This document shows positions 44,920 to 54,834 of a DNA stretch of 64,000 bases, piece after piece. The position numbers were made by a program, and so were the translations under genes. A model generated the notes under the pieces. That model was not told the origin of the DNA and searched no databases. It saw only the letters and a list, made by a program, of their open reading frames with translations. Positions within the stretch are counted from its first letter, which is position 1. The number at the start of each line of letters is the position of its first letter. The stretch comes from Spinellus fusiger. Lineage: Eukaryota > Mucoromycota > Mucoromycetes > Mucorales > Phycomycetaceae. The stretch spans positions 248,001 to 312,000 of the forward strand of contig JALLLS010000014.1 in NCBI GenBank assembly GCA_025094145.1. The letters run 5' to 3'.

Positions 44920-46143
44920 TTTGTAGTAACAGAATCGGTTGATGATCCTATCCTTACTACCCTTCCAACATGTCCTGGGACTGATCTATCGAGCAAGATG
45001 CTGTTTGATGAGGCAGAAATCAAGGAAATAGGTATCAATGAAATAACAGGTATGTTTTTAATTTGCTTTATCATATTTACATATTTTTGATCTTTCAACT
45101 CCAGATGGGGAAGTGAATGGTATTGCATATGATATAGGTCAAAAAAGAGTTCAAAGATGGCCGAGAAAGCAATGTTGTTTATTGAATACCAGGAGGAAAA
45201 TACACATCGGCCATACCACCAGTTTTGGTTGAGATCCAACAAAAAGTCGATATGCAGTTTTTGAAACGCTTGACGCGATATTGTTTAAACATTCACGACC
45301 TAACTAAAGTAGAAGCTGTAGTAATGGTCTTTGTGATTCAAAGATTCTCGTCCAAGGCTTTTATCGAAAATAATTTTAATCAATCACAGAACAAGTCATA
45401 CTATACTATCAAAAGATACCTTTGGGCTAAAACCTGTCGATTTTACTCCCTTGATAGTGTTGTAAATGTGAAGGTTTTCCTCCCCTGAAACACATATAGG
45501 ACAAGGGAGGGAAAAACATCCCTGAATTTACTGAGAAGCTATTACTGTATAACTTGGACCTTTGTAGCATAGAAAAAATATGTATATAAGCAGACCAAGA
45601 TTCATAAAATGAATCCTTGAGAAATGTATCCTTTGATTCAAACAAACACACCTATTGTTTTTTGGGTTTTCCAACAATAGTATCTCAGCAGACGTAATGC
45701 GTGAAAACAATATGAAGCCAATAGTTGCATTAACATACTTCCTTTGCAACCAGAAGAAATGTTTATTTGGTCTTGAAAAAAGTGAAGATCCTGAGTTAAG
45801 GCATATATACCAAATCGCTGCAAAATCATTTGAACCATATACAACAAAGGAAGAGGAAAACTACCAACATATAATGGATGTGATGAAAAACACAAGCAAT
45901 CAATTTCAAAAAAAAAATTCAAAATGTGTAGATGAATTTCAAAAGAGCAGAGACCTTGATATCATTCTTAGAAAAATCAAGCGATATGCTGAAGGCGGTT
46001 TCGATTATACAAATAAGAAAATCAAAATGGTTAAAGAAGATGAAGAGAATGAATCTGGGACGACCACATCTATTGAAAAAGTAATCACTGCAGACAGTTA
46101 TTTTGTGATTAAGCTACGGGAAGAACCAGGAAAATTTTCATAG
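44920..46143 (+). pseudogene. PD-(D/E)XK nuclease-like TE gene (right arm)
   Basis: Pieces in order: ESVDDPILTTLPTCPGTDLS up to NEIT, a probable 55-bp intron (45051-45105), DGEVNGIAYDIGQ, then after a shift FKDGRESNVVY with one TGA stop. Then PPVLVEIQQKVDMQFLKRLT, TRYCLNIHDLTKVEAVVMVF, LWAKTCRFYS and, in 45655-46143, a helical Lys/Glu-rich C-terminus (IVALTYFLCNQKKCLFGLEK; DLDIILRKIKRYAEGG). The order Asp...Val-Glu-Ile-Gln-x-Lys inside a strand-strand-helix context fits a PD-(D/E)XK nuclease fold that I recognise as multi-copy in Mucoromycota genomes. Substrate unknown. It precedes the transposase fragment on the same strand. Confidence 0.6.
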
Positions 46144-46697
46144 GATGGGTGTTATAGAGAAGGAGGAATTCAAAATTTGTTCAAACGCTACAAGTCACCC
46201 TTAACATTGAAAGATGCATTTCATAAGAACATCTTTTAATGATAATCCATCTATTTCTTTATATATTATAAATACAAGTAGTCTTTAAAAGATCATTCCA
46301 TGTATATGATAAAAATAAAAATAAATAAAAGTTCACTAAGAGGTTGTTTTTTAAAATTAAGAGTTATAATAAAATGAAAAGCCAAAAGTCATATTCTAAC
46401 AGCAGTTTTATCGTACTGCGTGTGTTGCGTGTGTTGTGTATGTACTGTATTTACTGTATGTATCATAATAGAGCAGCCATAATTTGATTTGATTCGTTAA
46501 GGATCTTTATTCATAACGTATATCTCATGAAGGTAATAAAGATAGAAATTGCTTCAAGAATCTGCAGTGGCGATTTAGCTTATTGTTCTCGACAACTTAA
46601 GTTGGCCTAAACCAACAAATATATTTTATGTACAGAAGCACACACATGAATTTGATATCCCAAGAGTTCTCAGAATGCCTAATCTAACTCATCATAC

Positions 46698-47052
46698 TTG
46701 TTATTATTTATGGTAGAAATGGCATCAGTTTTGAACAAGCTTGGATTGAGTAATATGTTTATTATTATGGACAATGCCACAATACATAATACACCGGAAG
46801 TTCTCATAACAATCCGTGACCATGGACATACACCACTCTTTTTTACTGCCTTACTCGACTCTTTTGAATCCAATGGAAGGGTGCTGGTCAATAATTAAAG
46901 GTGAGATACGTAATATACCTTTTGGGAAGAACGAAATGATTTCTGACAGAGTTGAAAAGACTGTCAAGAAAGTTACACCTGAAGACTGTCAAGGTTGGAT
47001 CCGTCACTCACAAGGATTATTTACAAAGTGTATGACTATGGAAAAAACATAA
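46698..47052 (+). pseudogene. IS630/Tc1-type DDE transposase fragment (right arm)
   Basis: Identical mirror copy of 40638-40992: MDNATIHNTPEV and LLNPMEGCWSIIKGE in two frames, ending at the (GTTTTT)n tract. Confidence 0.8.
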
Positions 47053-47091
47053 GTTTATAATTAATCAATTTGTTTTTGTTAGAACTATAGG

Positions 47092-47165
47092 TTTTGTTTT
47101 TGTTTTTGTTTTTGTTTTTGTTTTTGTTTTTGTTTTTGTTTTTGTTTTTGTCTTTGTCTTTGTCT
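47092..47165 (+). repeat. (GTTTTT)n microsatellite
   Basis: Ten or more GTTTTT units grading into GTCTTT; the mirror tract at 40535-40605 has interruptions (CAAAAC units). Confidence 0.9.
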
Positions 47166-47252
47166 TTGGTTTTGTCATGTGTCTACTGAAGATCAAACAT
47201 TTCTACTGACAATCAAAAATCAAAAAGTTGCCGAAGCGAAGAAAGAAGGGGT

Positions 47253-47809
47253 ATTTGCCCGCCCTTGGTATAAACGTCTTTTGGGGTAAATTATCGAAAG
47301 AACCCACCTAAGATATCATTGAGAAAGGAAAAAAAAAGGAAGTAGAATAAGTAAACTTGGCCTGGATGATCTAGAGAAGAGAAGTTATTTTATTTTATAT
47401 GAAAATAAAGCGTAGCTCAGAGAGCATATACCATTTCTTCTTCCTTCGCTTCGGCAACTTCTTGATTGTTAAAACTCACTGAATGTCTTTTTTTCTTTTT
47501 GGTATTGAAAAATCTTGAGAAATGAACATCGTATGTTTGTTTATATTTTTAAGCTATATAGCTAAATAACCTGTATATATTGAAAATTATAATAAGGATA
47601 AACGTCTATTCTTTTGAAAAATAACTGTATCTAAATAGAATATAAAATGACCAAAAAAATCCGGATATTTTAAATGTAGATTTTCTTTTCTATCTGTATT
47701 TCACTTAATAGTACTAACCTTCATGAATTCCTTAAATATAGACATAAAGTCTCTGATAAATAAAGAGAATAGTGTTTATAATAAATAACAGTGGTTTTTA
47801 TTACAAGGC
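47253..47809. other. AT-rich flank with direct repeat of the DIRS-side border
   Basis: 47370-47465 repeats, in the same orientation, the sequence left of the palindrome (40380-40475): GATCTAGAGAAG, ATGAAAATAAAGCG, GCTCAGAGAG and CTTCCTTCGCTTCGGCA occur in order in both. The remainder is AT-rich without a gene. Confidence 0.55.
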
Positions 47810-48450
47810 TGCTTATTAACCACCATCAGTCTTTGTTACCTATTACAGCCTGGCATCTTCACCCCGTGCTGGCAATGAGTGTGGATATTACTTTTGATAT
47901 TTTACTCTATTCCAGCATCAGGGTTGCTTCCAACTATTGTTTGGTGAAATACACTATCTTGTTCATGCTAATATTTTTTTGAGGTGGGCCCACAGATACC
48001 CAGTTGGATTGAAATCAGGGAGTTATGAGGATCAGTGAAGACCAATAATTATACCGTTTACTACCTTCCACTCTCGAGTTATTTTAATTTTATTGGGTGT
48101 ATTACTGCTCCTCTGTATACAACCACTGACTTCAGGGTTTAGGAGAGAGATGTTTGAGTTCATAGTAGTACATTTCTTCCAAGATATCAATATAATTCTT
48201 TAATGTCTTATCTGGAACCTTGATGGCCGTGTCTACCTTGATGGCTTCTTTTAGTCTGTTGGGAGTTTCTCATAACTGTTCTTCTCAACCATCTTAGAGC
48301 CCTGTCGTCTAGTTTTCTCTTTCAGCCAATCTGGGGCAAAGGTGTCACCGAGCCTGTCTTCTTGTAGTGTCTTACTATGTTTCTCATAGTAGAAATTCAA
48401 GTGGACCTCTACAAACCGGCTGCCTTGGGATGGCATGAGTGGTAACCAAA
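47810..48450 (-). pseudogene. Tc1-like transposase fragment, heavily decayed
   Basis: The minus strand near 48050-47960 reads PDFNPTGYLWAHLKK-like sequence, matching the SPDLNPIEHLW region of Tc1 transposases. 48436-48251 is an open Lys/Glu-rich piece possibly from the middle of the same protein. No terminal repeats recognised. Confidence 0.4.
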
Positions 48451-48830
48451 TGTAATGGGAAAAAGACCTGTAAAAGAAGCTAAGCTAGATATAAAATGGC
48501 TTATGGATCTCAGTAGCTTTTAGTCTTTTCGTAAATATTTAAAGGAAACTTCTATGACCATTCAATATGAGTCAAGAACCGTAGTTCAGCAAGAGATACA
48601 CCGATTTCTGCTTTTCTGGACATTACATCAATTACTATTTCTTGTTTTCATAAGCATCTTGTTCGATATGTACCACCCACTCTTAATAAGTTGGATAAAA
48701 TCATAGCTGCGAAAACATCTGAGAGTACTTTGAATGAATGAAGAAAGATTGGATTAGAGTGAATGAATGATAAATGAATGGATTGGTCTGACAACCGTGT
48801 TATTATTAATGAAGCAAGACTCCATATGTA

Positions 48831-50161
48831 CAGTGGGGTAGCAAAAAAATTGGCAATTTAAAAAAATCCGATTGATTTCATATCATCAATACAGTGTTTT
48901 TCTTGTATCAAGAGAAATAAAACGTATTTTCTACTTTAATAAAGCTAATATTATGTTAAAGAAAGGCTCTAGAATACTTATATGTAATTTATATTTAAAT
49001 TTACTTATAAAAAATTATTACAAATGTAGTTTTAGTAATGGGTACTCCCGCCCTTGTTCTTGATGACTTCTTGCATTCGTGCTGGCATTATCTCAATCAA
49101 AGAATTCCATGTTTTTGGCTCAAAGGAATCCCAGACTTCTTGTATAATAGTTTTGAACTTGTCTATCTTAACAGAACCATTGCATCTTTCCTGGACCTTG
49201 TCTTTCATTTGCATCCAAAGGTTTTCAATGGGGTTCAGATCGGGTGATTGAGCAGGCCACTCCACACTATCAATTCCTCTCTCCATTTTTCCAATCACTT
49301 GCTATAATACTTTTATGAGTGGGTGCTCCATCTTCCATCAATATTAGGTGGCACTCTGGACCCCAGAAACGTAGCAATGCCTCTTCATAGACTTTCTTGA
49401 CAAAATCAACAGCCTTTCGTTCATTCTTCTCAAGCATCACTAGTTCTGACTTTTCACCATGACGAATATCTCCCCAAACCATGACTGAAGATCTTTCACT
49501 CTTGAATGTGGGAGCAAGACAATCTTTTTTATAGGCTTCTCCATCCTTATGCCAAACGTGAACCACTCGACTGTTTTTGCCGATTTCGAAACTACTTTCG
49601 TCAGTCTATATAACTTTTTTCTACATGTCAATGGTCCAGTGGAGATGTTCTTTGGCAAACTTGAATCTTCTTTCTTTATGTTTTTCATTCAAAAAAGGCT
49701 TCTTCTTTACCACTCGGCTAAATATACCCTCTTCATGCAGTACACGTCTAACAGTGTGCCTGCTGCATTCTTCGGGTATTGCTGCAACTATCTCACTTAA
49801 AGTCAATCGTCTGTTCTTGCCAACAACGTCCAGAAGGTGTCTTATTCCTCTTTCATTGAATATTTTGGGTCTTCCTGAACCTTCTTGGCGTTTGGTAGTT
49901 CCTCTTGTCTTTTGTTGATTTAGAACATTGTAGATTGTTCGCAGCTTTACTTCAGTTCTTTCAGCTATTTCTTTTACTTTCATATTTGCTTGTCAAAAAT
50001 TAACAATGGTAAGCTTTTGATCATCTGTTAGTTTCATTTTAAATTAAATATGGATATACTTTTATTAAAAAGAAAGGAAGAAAACTGTTACAAGTGTCTC
50101 ATGTAAGATATGAAATATATCGGATCTCTAAAAAAATGCCAATTTTTTTGCTAGCCCACTA
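48831..50161 (-). mobile_element. Tc1/mariner-like element (1331 bp) nested in a transposase gene
   Basis: TIRs CAGTGGGGTAGCAAAAAAAT (left) and its partner on the right (TTTTTTTGCTAGCCCACTA) extend over ~50 bp, including ATCCGAT...TTTCATATC. TA is present on both sides (48829-48830, 50162-50163). Encodes one transposase on the minus strand with few disruptions, so it is the youngest-looking DNA transposon in the window. Confidence 0.9.
49032..49983 (-). pseudogene. Tc1-like transposase with two amber stops and one frameshift
   Basis: From ATG 49983: MKVKEIAERTEVKLRTIYNV (first helix-turn-helix), GSGRPKIFNERG, HTVRRVLHEEGIF, then WTIDM-stop-KKVI-stop-TDESSFEIG (first Asp), VMVWGDIRHGEK, HLILMEDGAPTHK (second Asp), a +1 shift near 49300, and WPAQSPDLNPIENLWMQ (third acid is Glu, DD34E-like). 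It ends at 49032. Both stops (49623-49621 and 49608-49606) are TAG at positions where relatives have Trp, so each needs only one G-to-A change. Confidence 0.85.
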
Positions 50162-51007
50162 TACATGAGACGAAATTTTGGGAGATCCAAGCGGGGATTA
50201 CTTACTAAAACTGTGTTTCCTACAAATAGAGGCATCTCTATTACTATTATCGGTGCAATATGTGAAAAGAAAGTTTTATTGATTTATCTTTGAGCAAACC
50301 AAAGATTGTTTTGAATTTTCAGAAGGCAGAGGTAAAGGGTGTGTTTGGCAAAATAGAAAGTATATTCTTCAACTTGTAAATGCTTAATTCTATGCTTACT
50401 TATATACTTTTTTATCCTCACGTTATCTATCTATTTTCTCATGGCTATTCAGAGGCATGTGTAGCCATCCTGTTTCTCTAGTCTTTATATTATATATGCT
50501 AGGGTGTGGTAGGTCTTTTAGGCTTCAGAGAAGCACCAGTATATTTCCGACAAGAAGAAAAATACTCCCACTAAGAAGAAAAAGAGAGATAACAGCGAGG
50601 CAGTTGAAGTACCTGAAGTAAATGAAATAATTGTTATACAGAGTGAGCATTCTATACAGCTCATCAGTGGTGTTATGGACACACTTGATACACATAAAAT
50701 ATTTGGTCATCACCTTATCTTGGATAACACATTCATACACAAGGTCGATTCTGTCCAGGAATTCATCGAGAGTTGTGGATATAAGGCTGTTTACTTGTCT
50801 CTGTACTCTTCATTTCTAAATCCAATAGAACTCCTTTGGTCAAAAGTTAAAGCTGGAGTAGAGAGAGACTGTCTCATTGTAACTGATAACATAAGTGCTA
50901 GAATTGTTGAGTTAGCAAAGCAAGTGAGCGTAGAAGATTGTTACAACTGGATCAATCATTCTGCTTTATCATTCACTAGATGTTTAGACCTTGAGCCAAT
51001 GCTATAA

Positions 51008-51732
51008 TAAACCTCATTATGAATAAAATTCAATCATTGGTAGAAATAGTAAGATTGTCTTGTCTTGTATTTTATGCTATGCTATGTACAAAAGTAAATC
51101 AGATGTGAATATCGTTCGGGAAATAACCAATAAAGTAGGGTTTTGTATTATAAAGTGAAATCTTGTATGTTTTGTTGGCATCAGCATAGTGTCTATCTTG
51201 GCACATGTAGATTGCAGTGCATTACAGAATAGTGCTGTTCCTCAAGTCAGAACTTGGCATTCTGGAGCTGGGACCTAAAATAGAACCATTTCAAGCTCTA
51301 GTCCCTTGTTTTCCTAGTATAAATGGCATCATTTAATAAAACAAATATCAACACAAATACAACGTGAAAATAGCCACATGGCAAGACAATGGACAGACCA
51401 ATGAGGCAAGATGCCATGGAGACAATACCACTTAATGATGTATCTCCACCTTGTATACTTTATATAGGCATAGTTAAGAGTGGGATGAGGATAAAGTTAT
51501 CTATCAGTGACTAGAAGAAATATATCATCAATAAGTACAGAAATGAGACGTAAATAAGTGATAGATCCACTGTCCATAAGAAGAAAATCAATGGAAATTC
51601 AATGGAAAATCAATGGAAATTCAATGGAAATTCAATTGAGAATTCAATACAATTTCACCATTGACACTCACTCTTCAATATCCGCCAGTAGATAAAGAGC
51701 CATACTCAGAGTGGCATTCCTATTCATCTTCT
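51008..51732. other. intergenic, upstream of the MAPKK gene
   Basis: No gene seen in 51008-51600. At 51590-51645 there is a short tandem repeat of TCAATGGAAAT. From 51661 the MAPKK frame is already open (51661-51732) but begins without ATG; an upstream exon cannot be excluded. Confidence 0.5.
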
Positions 51733-53364
51733 ATGCAGGCCATACGCAAAAAACGCAACTTTAAGAATCTCGCACTCAACAACTCTCCTCTTGCTGCTGT
51801 TCCTTCACCACTCCCACTCAAGTCAGGTAGACAGGAAGAATACGATGAGCTGTACAAAGACCTATCTGATCTACAGATCGGACTGGAGCTTAGACTGTCC
51901 TTGCGTACAGAAGACCTAGAGACAATGGAGGAGCTGGGAGCTGGTAATGGAGGCATAGTGACAAAAGTTATGCATCTCCCTACCAAGACTGTCATGGCAA
52001 AAAAAGTAATGTCGTATTCTTGCGCATACTCACCCACTCACTCACCCACTCGCCCACCCACTCGCTCAAAGACACTGTATTCTCAGTCTCTGTTGGACTC
52101 TTCTGCCTTTGCAAAACGGTCATTGAACAGAACCACCGAGTCAGACAATCCAGAGGTAGGTGAAGTCTGCCCAGAGCCAAGGAAGAAGGTTCTATCTGTG
52201 CCTCTTACCATTGATTCACTCTCCAAAATTAGAGACCTGCAGATCGGCGTCTGATGGTGCGCCGTCAAATCATGCGAGAAATGCAGTTCTTGCATGACTG
52301 CAATTCAGAGCATATTGTTAGTTTCTATGGTGCATTTATGAATGGAGGGGATATTTCCATGTGTATGGAATACATGGACGTAGGGTAAATGGGGGATTTA
52401 GTTATACTAACAGAGGCTAAATTGAATTATGTCTTAGGTCATTGGAAAAGATCTACAAAGCCAGTGGACCTATTTCTAATCCAGTGCTTAAAAAGATCAC
52501 TTTTGCTGTAAGTGAGGTGTGCTGTGTACAAGTGACTGATAGAGTAGATTGTGGATGGTCTTATCTATCTCTATGACAGCCATCGTATTATTCACCGAGG
52601 CAAGTGTATAGAATCAAACTGTATAAGAGAGTAGAATCAGAATGTCATTACTACTGTATCTCTTCCCTTTTCATCCCCACCTACCCACTCACCTACTCAC
52701 CCACCCATTCACTAGACTTGAAGCCATGTAATGTCTTGGTAAACTCTGCTGGTCAGATCAAAATATGCGATTTCGGTGTCTCTGGGCAATTGATTGATTC
52801 TGTCGCCAATACTTTTGTGGGCACTAGTTCTTACATGAGCGTAGGTTCCTTGATGGAGCCACCACCACTCACTCCTCATCCTCACCACAGCCTGAGCGTA
52901 TCTTAGGCTCGCCTTATTCTGTAAAGTCAGATGTATGGTCCATTGGTATTACTATTATGGAGCTGGCTCTGGGCAAGTTCCCCTTTTCACCCGAGGACAC
53001 ACCTCTGGCTATATTTGAGTTATTGCAGTACATTGTGAATGAACCAGAACCCACTCTTCCTCCCAATGACTCGTATCCTGAGGATCTAAGGGACATACTT
53101 TCTCTTTGGTAAGAAGAAGAGTAGTTAAGACGATTAACTAAGAATACGGATCCCTATAATAGCCTAGTGAAGGATGTCAACAAGCGAGCCACGCCTGCAG
53201 ATCTTATGGTATGTTTTGTTTATTCTCTATTGTTTATTGCTCATTCTTTATTATTCATTCCCTACCATCCAATCTTTATCCTCTATGGCTAGAATACTGC
53301 CTACATCCAATCCGCCATGACACTCCAAGTCGATCTGGAGCAATGGGCAAAGAGTCACTTGTAA
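51733..53364 (+). CDS. MAP kinase kinase (MEK, STE7/MEK1-type)
   Basis: Exons 51733-52005, 52233-52384, 52438-52507, 52548-52599, 52716-52840, 52891-53108, 53163-53208 and 53293-53364 give 335 residues. Seen in order: basic N-terminus [21 protein letters not shown] glycine loop; catalytic Lys in VMAKK (residue 90); REMQFLHDC helix C; hinge MEYMDVGSL; HR-D-LKPCN with Asp183; ICDFGVSG (Asp201); activation loop [20 protein letters not shown], with Ser211 and Thr215 matching the two phospho-sites of MEK1; and [16 protein letters not shown]. It is a dual-specificity kinase activating a MAPK. Intron 4 (52600-52715) has a GC donor and splits the HRD Asp codon; intron 3 is only 40 bp. The junction at 52232/52233 is the least certain. 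Its stop lies 54 bp from the convergent DHS gene. Confidence 0.88.
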
Positions 53365-53418
53365 TAAGTTAACAATAAAAATAACAGTGTCTTTATATAA
53401 AAACAGAAGAATAAAGGT

Positions 53419-54627
53419 CTATGAGGAGGAAGTAGCATGGTCTTTGGCAAATGTCTCTGCTACAATCAATGGAAAAACAAGAGTCGCTTCTGCATACAAC
53501 TTCACAGATCGACTGTTCAGACGGATTTTACCCCAAGAAACAGCCTCATCTGGACGAGCACCTGCATCACTACCATCAAACTCCTGTGCAGTATTGATAT
53601 AGACAGCATAATCAGCACCGTTTCTCATCAGATTGGCATTACAGATGTGGTGTTTGATGATGCCACCTCCCAGAATAATCATGCCTGTCTTTTTAGCAAA
53701 CACAGCTTCATTATTCACACTACGAATATCAGCAGCAATGTCAATAATAAGACCAGGATTCCTATAAGAGTGGAAGTAGATCATGTCTCCCAAAGATCCG
53801 TCTGTAATGGCAGGACAGTAGACGGGGATGTTGTTTTTGGCACACCAGTAGTAAATGCTGGACTCATCATTGATCTCTTGGCCCAGACGATAGATCATAG
53901 TGCTAGGAGTCCATATTTTGTTCTGTAGAGAAGCCCAATGAGTGCCTAATCCTCCAACCCCCCAACCACCCAACCACCCAACCACCTGCCTTTGTCTTTT
54001 GCTCTTCCAACATCGCATCGAGAATAGGAACCACCCAATCTTCAAATTTACAGTAGTTGTTATTGGGCACAAGCAGATTGCCAATGCGATTCAGACCCTT
54101 TTGACGAAGATCACCGCCCTTTAAATCAAATGCACCGAGATAGGTAGGAGCAAGACATTTGATAAAGTCTTCTTCCACACCGCCACCTGTCGTCACCACC
54201 ACATCCACCATCTTATGCTGCACTAAGAACCGAATAATCTCCCTCATACCAGAAGAGACAAGGTTGGAGGTGTAGCCTAGGAATATCTTGCACTTGGTGT
54301 TCTTGCGCACATCGGGATCCCTGTAGTCTTCTCCTTCTTCAGCTGTGATAGGGTCGTCTGATAAACGCCACCGTCTCTGTTCATAAGAGATCTGGGTTCT
54401 TTGCAGTGACCTACCATATCATTGATTATGTCAATAGCCTCAGCCAAACTACTGGCCTGGAAGCCCATGGTCTTGTAACTGCTCATTAGTTGTGACAAGG
54501 ACAATGACTGGTTGAATTCAGGGCCCTGGATAAGCACGGCATTGTCAGGCATAGCCACAGACTGCACAAACACAGCCTGCTGTGCTTCTGTAGGCTTCAG
54601 TGTTGGTTGTGGGTTGTTATTGTCCAT
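53419..54627 (-). CDS. DYS1: deoxyhypusine synthase
   Basis: Exons 54627-54415, 54376-53990 and 53922-53419 give 367 residues (human DHS 369). It catalyses the NAD-dependent transfer of a butylamine group from spermidine to one Lys of eIF5A, the first step of hypusine formation. Family blocks: [11 protein letters not shown] after intron 1, [101 protein letters not shown], and [13 protein letters not shown] with the active-site Lys at ~341. Intron 1 is only 38 bp. Intron 2 (53989-53923) is best read with a GC donor, which gives exactly the human loop length; a GT donor further in would add four residues. The intron carries a GGTTGGGT repeat. Confidence 0.93.
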
Positions 54628-54834
54628 AACAAGAGTCACGAACCACGGAGCACCAAAAACTCAAAGGTAACCTCTTTTTTTTTTTTACACCAGCAAATGG
54701 ACAAGAAAAGGAAGCTCCGTTTAATGCGCCCCAAGCTGCCCTTTTTTTCTTGTTCTTTTCTTGTTATTCATTATCTTATTATAAATATAAAACAATACAT
54801 AATATATATATATATAAATATAAATATATAAAAT
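54628..54834. promoter_or_regulatory. divergent promoter region of DHS and the MDM1-like gene
   Basis: 207 bp between opposing ATGs. It has a poly-T tract (54677-54688) and a TATATATA/ATATAAATATAAATAT block (54800-54833) directly before the plus-strand start. No other signal can be assigned. Confidence 0.4.

Larger units (their letters stand above)
44553..47252. repeat. right arm of the giant palindrome
   Basis: Inverted copy of 40447-43137. The outer end reads AAGTTGCCGAAGCGAAG next to a (GTTTTT)n tract (47092-47165) that is longer and purer than its mate at 40535-40605. Confidence 0.95.
48470..51007 (+). pseudogene. IS630-like DDE transposase gene interrupted by a Tc1 element
   Basis: The 5' part (48470-48830) ends with DNRVIINEARLHM, around the first catalytic acid. 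The 3' part resumes at 50162 with MRRNFGRSKRG, RGISITIIGAICEKK, and then LDTHKIFGHHLILDN (second Asp), YLSLYSSFLNPIELLWSKVK (Glu), and SVEDCYNWINHSALSFTRC to the TAA at 51005. Removing 48831-50161 plus one TA rejoins the frame exactly through LHMYMRR. Stops elsewhere (for example ~50307) show the gene was also decaying. It is the same transposase family as the fragments in the palindrome arms. Confidence 0.8.

Noticed and set aside
51661..51732. Earlier start for the MAPKK at 51661
   Set aside because: The codon there is TTG and no ATG lies between the upstream stop and 51733; kept only as a possible upstream coding extension.
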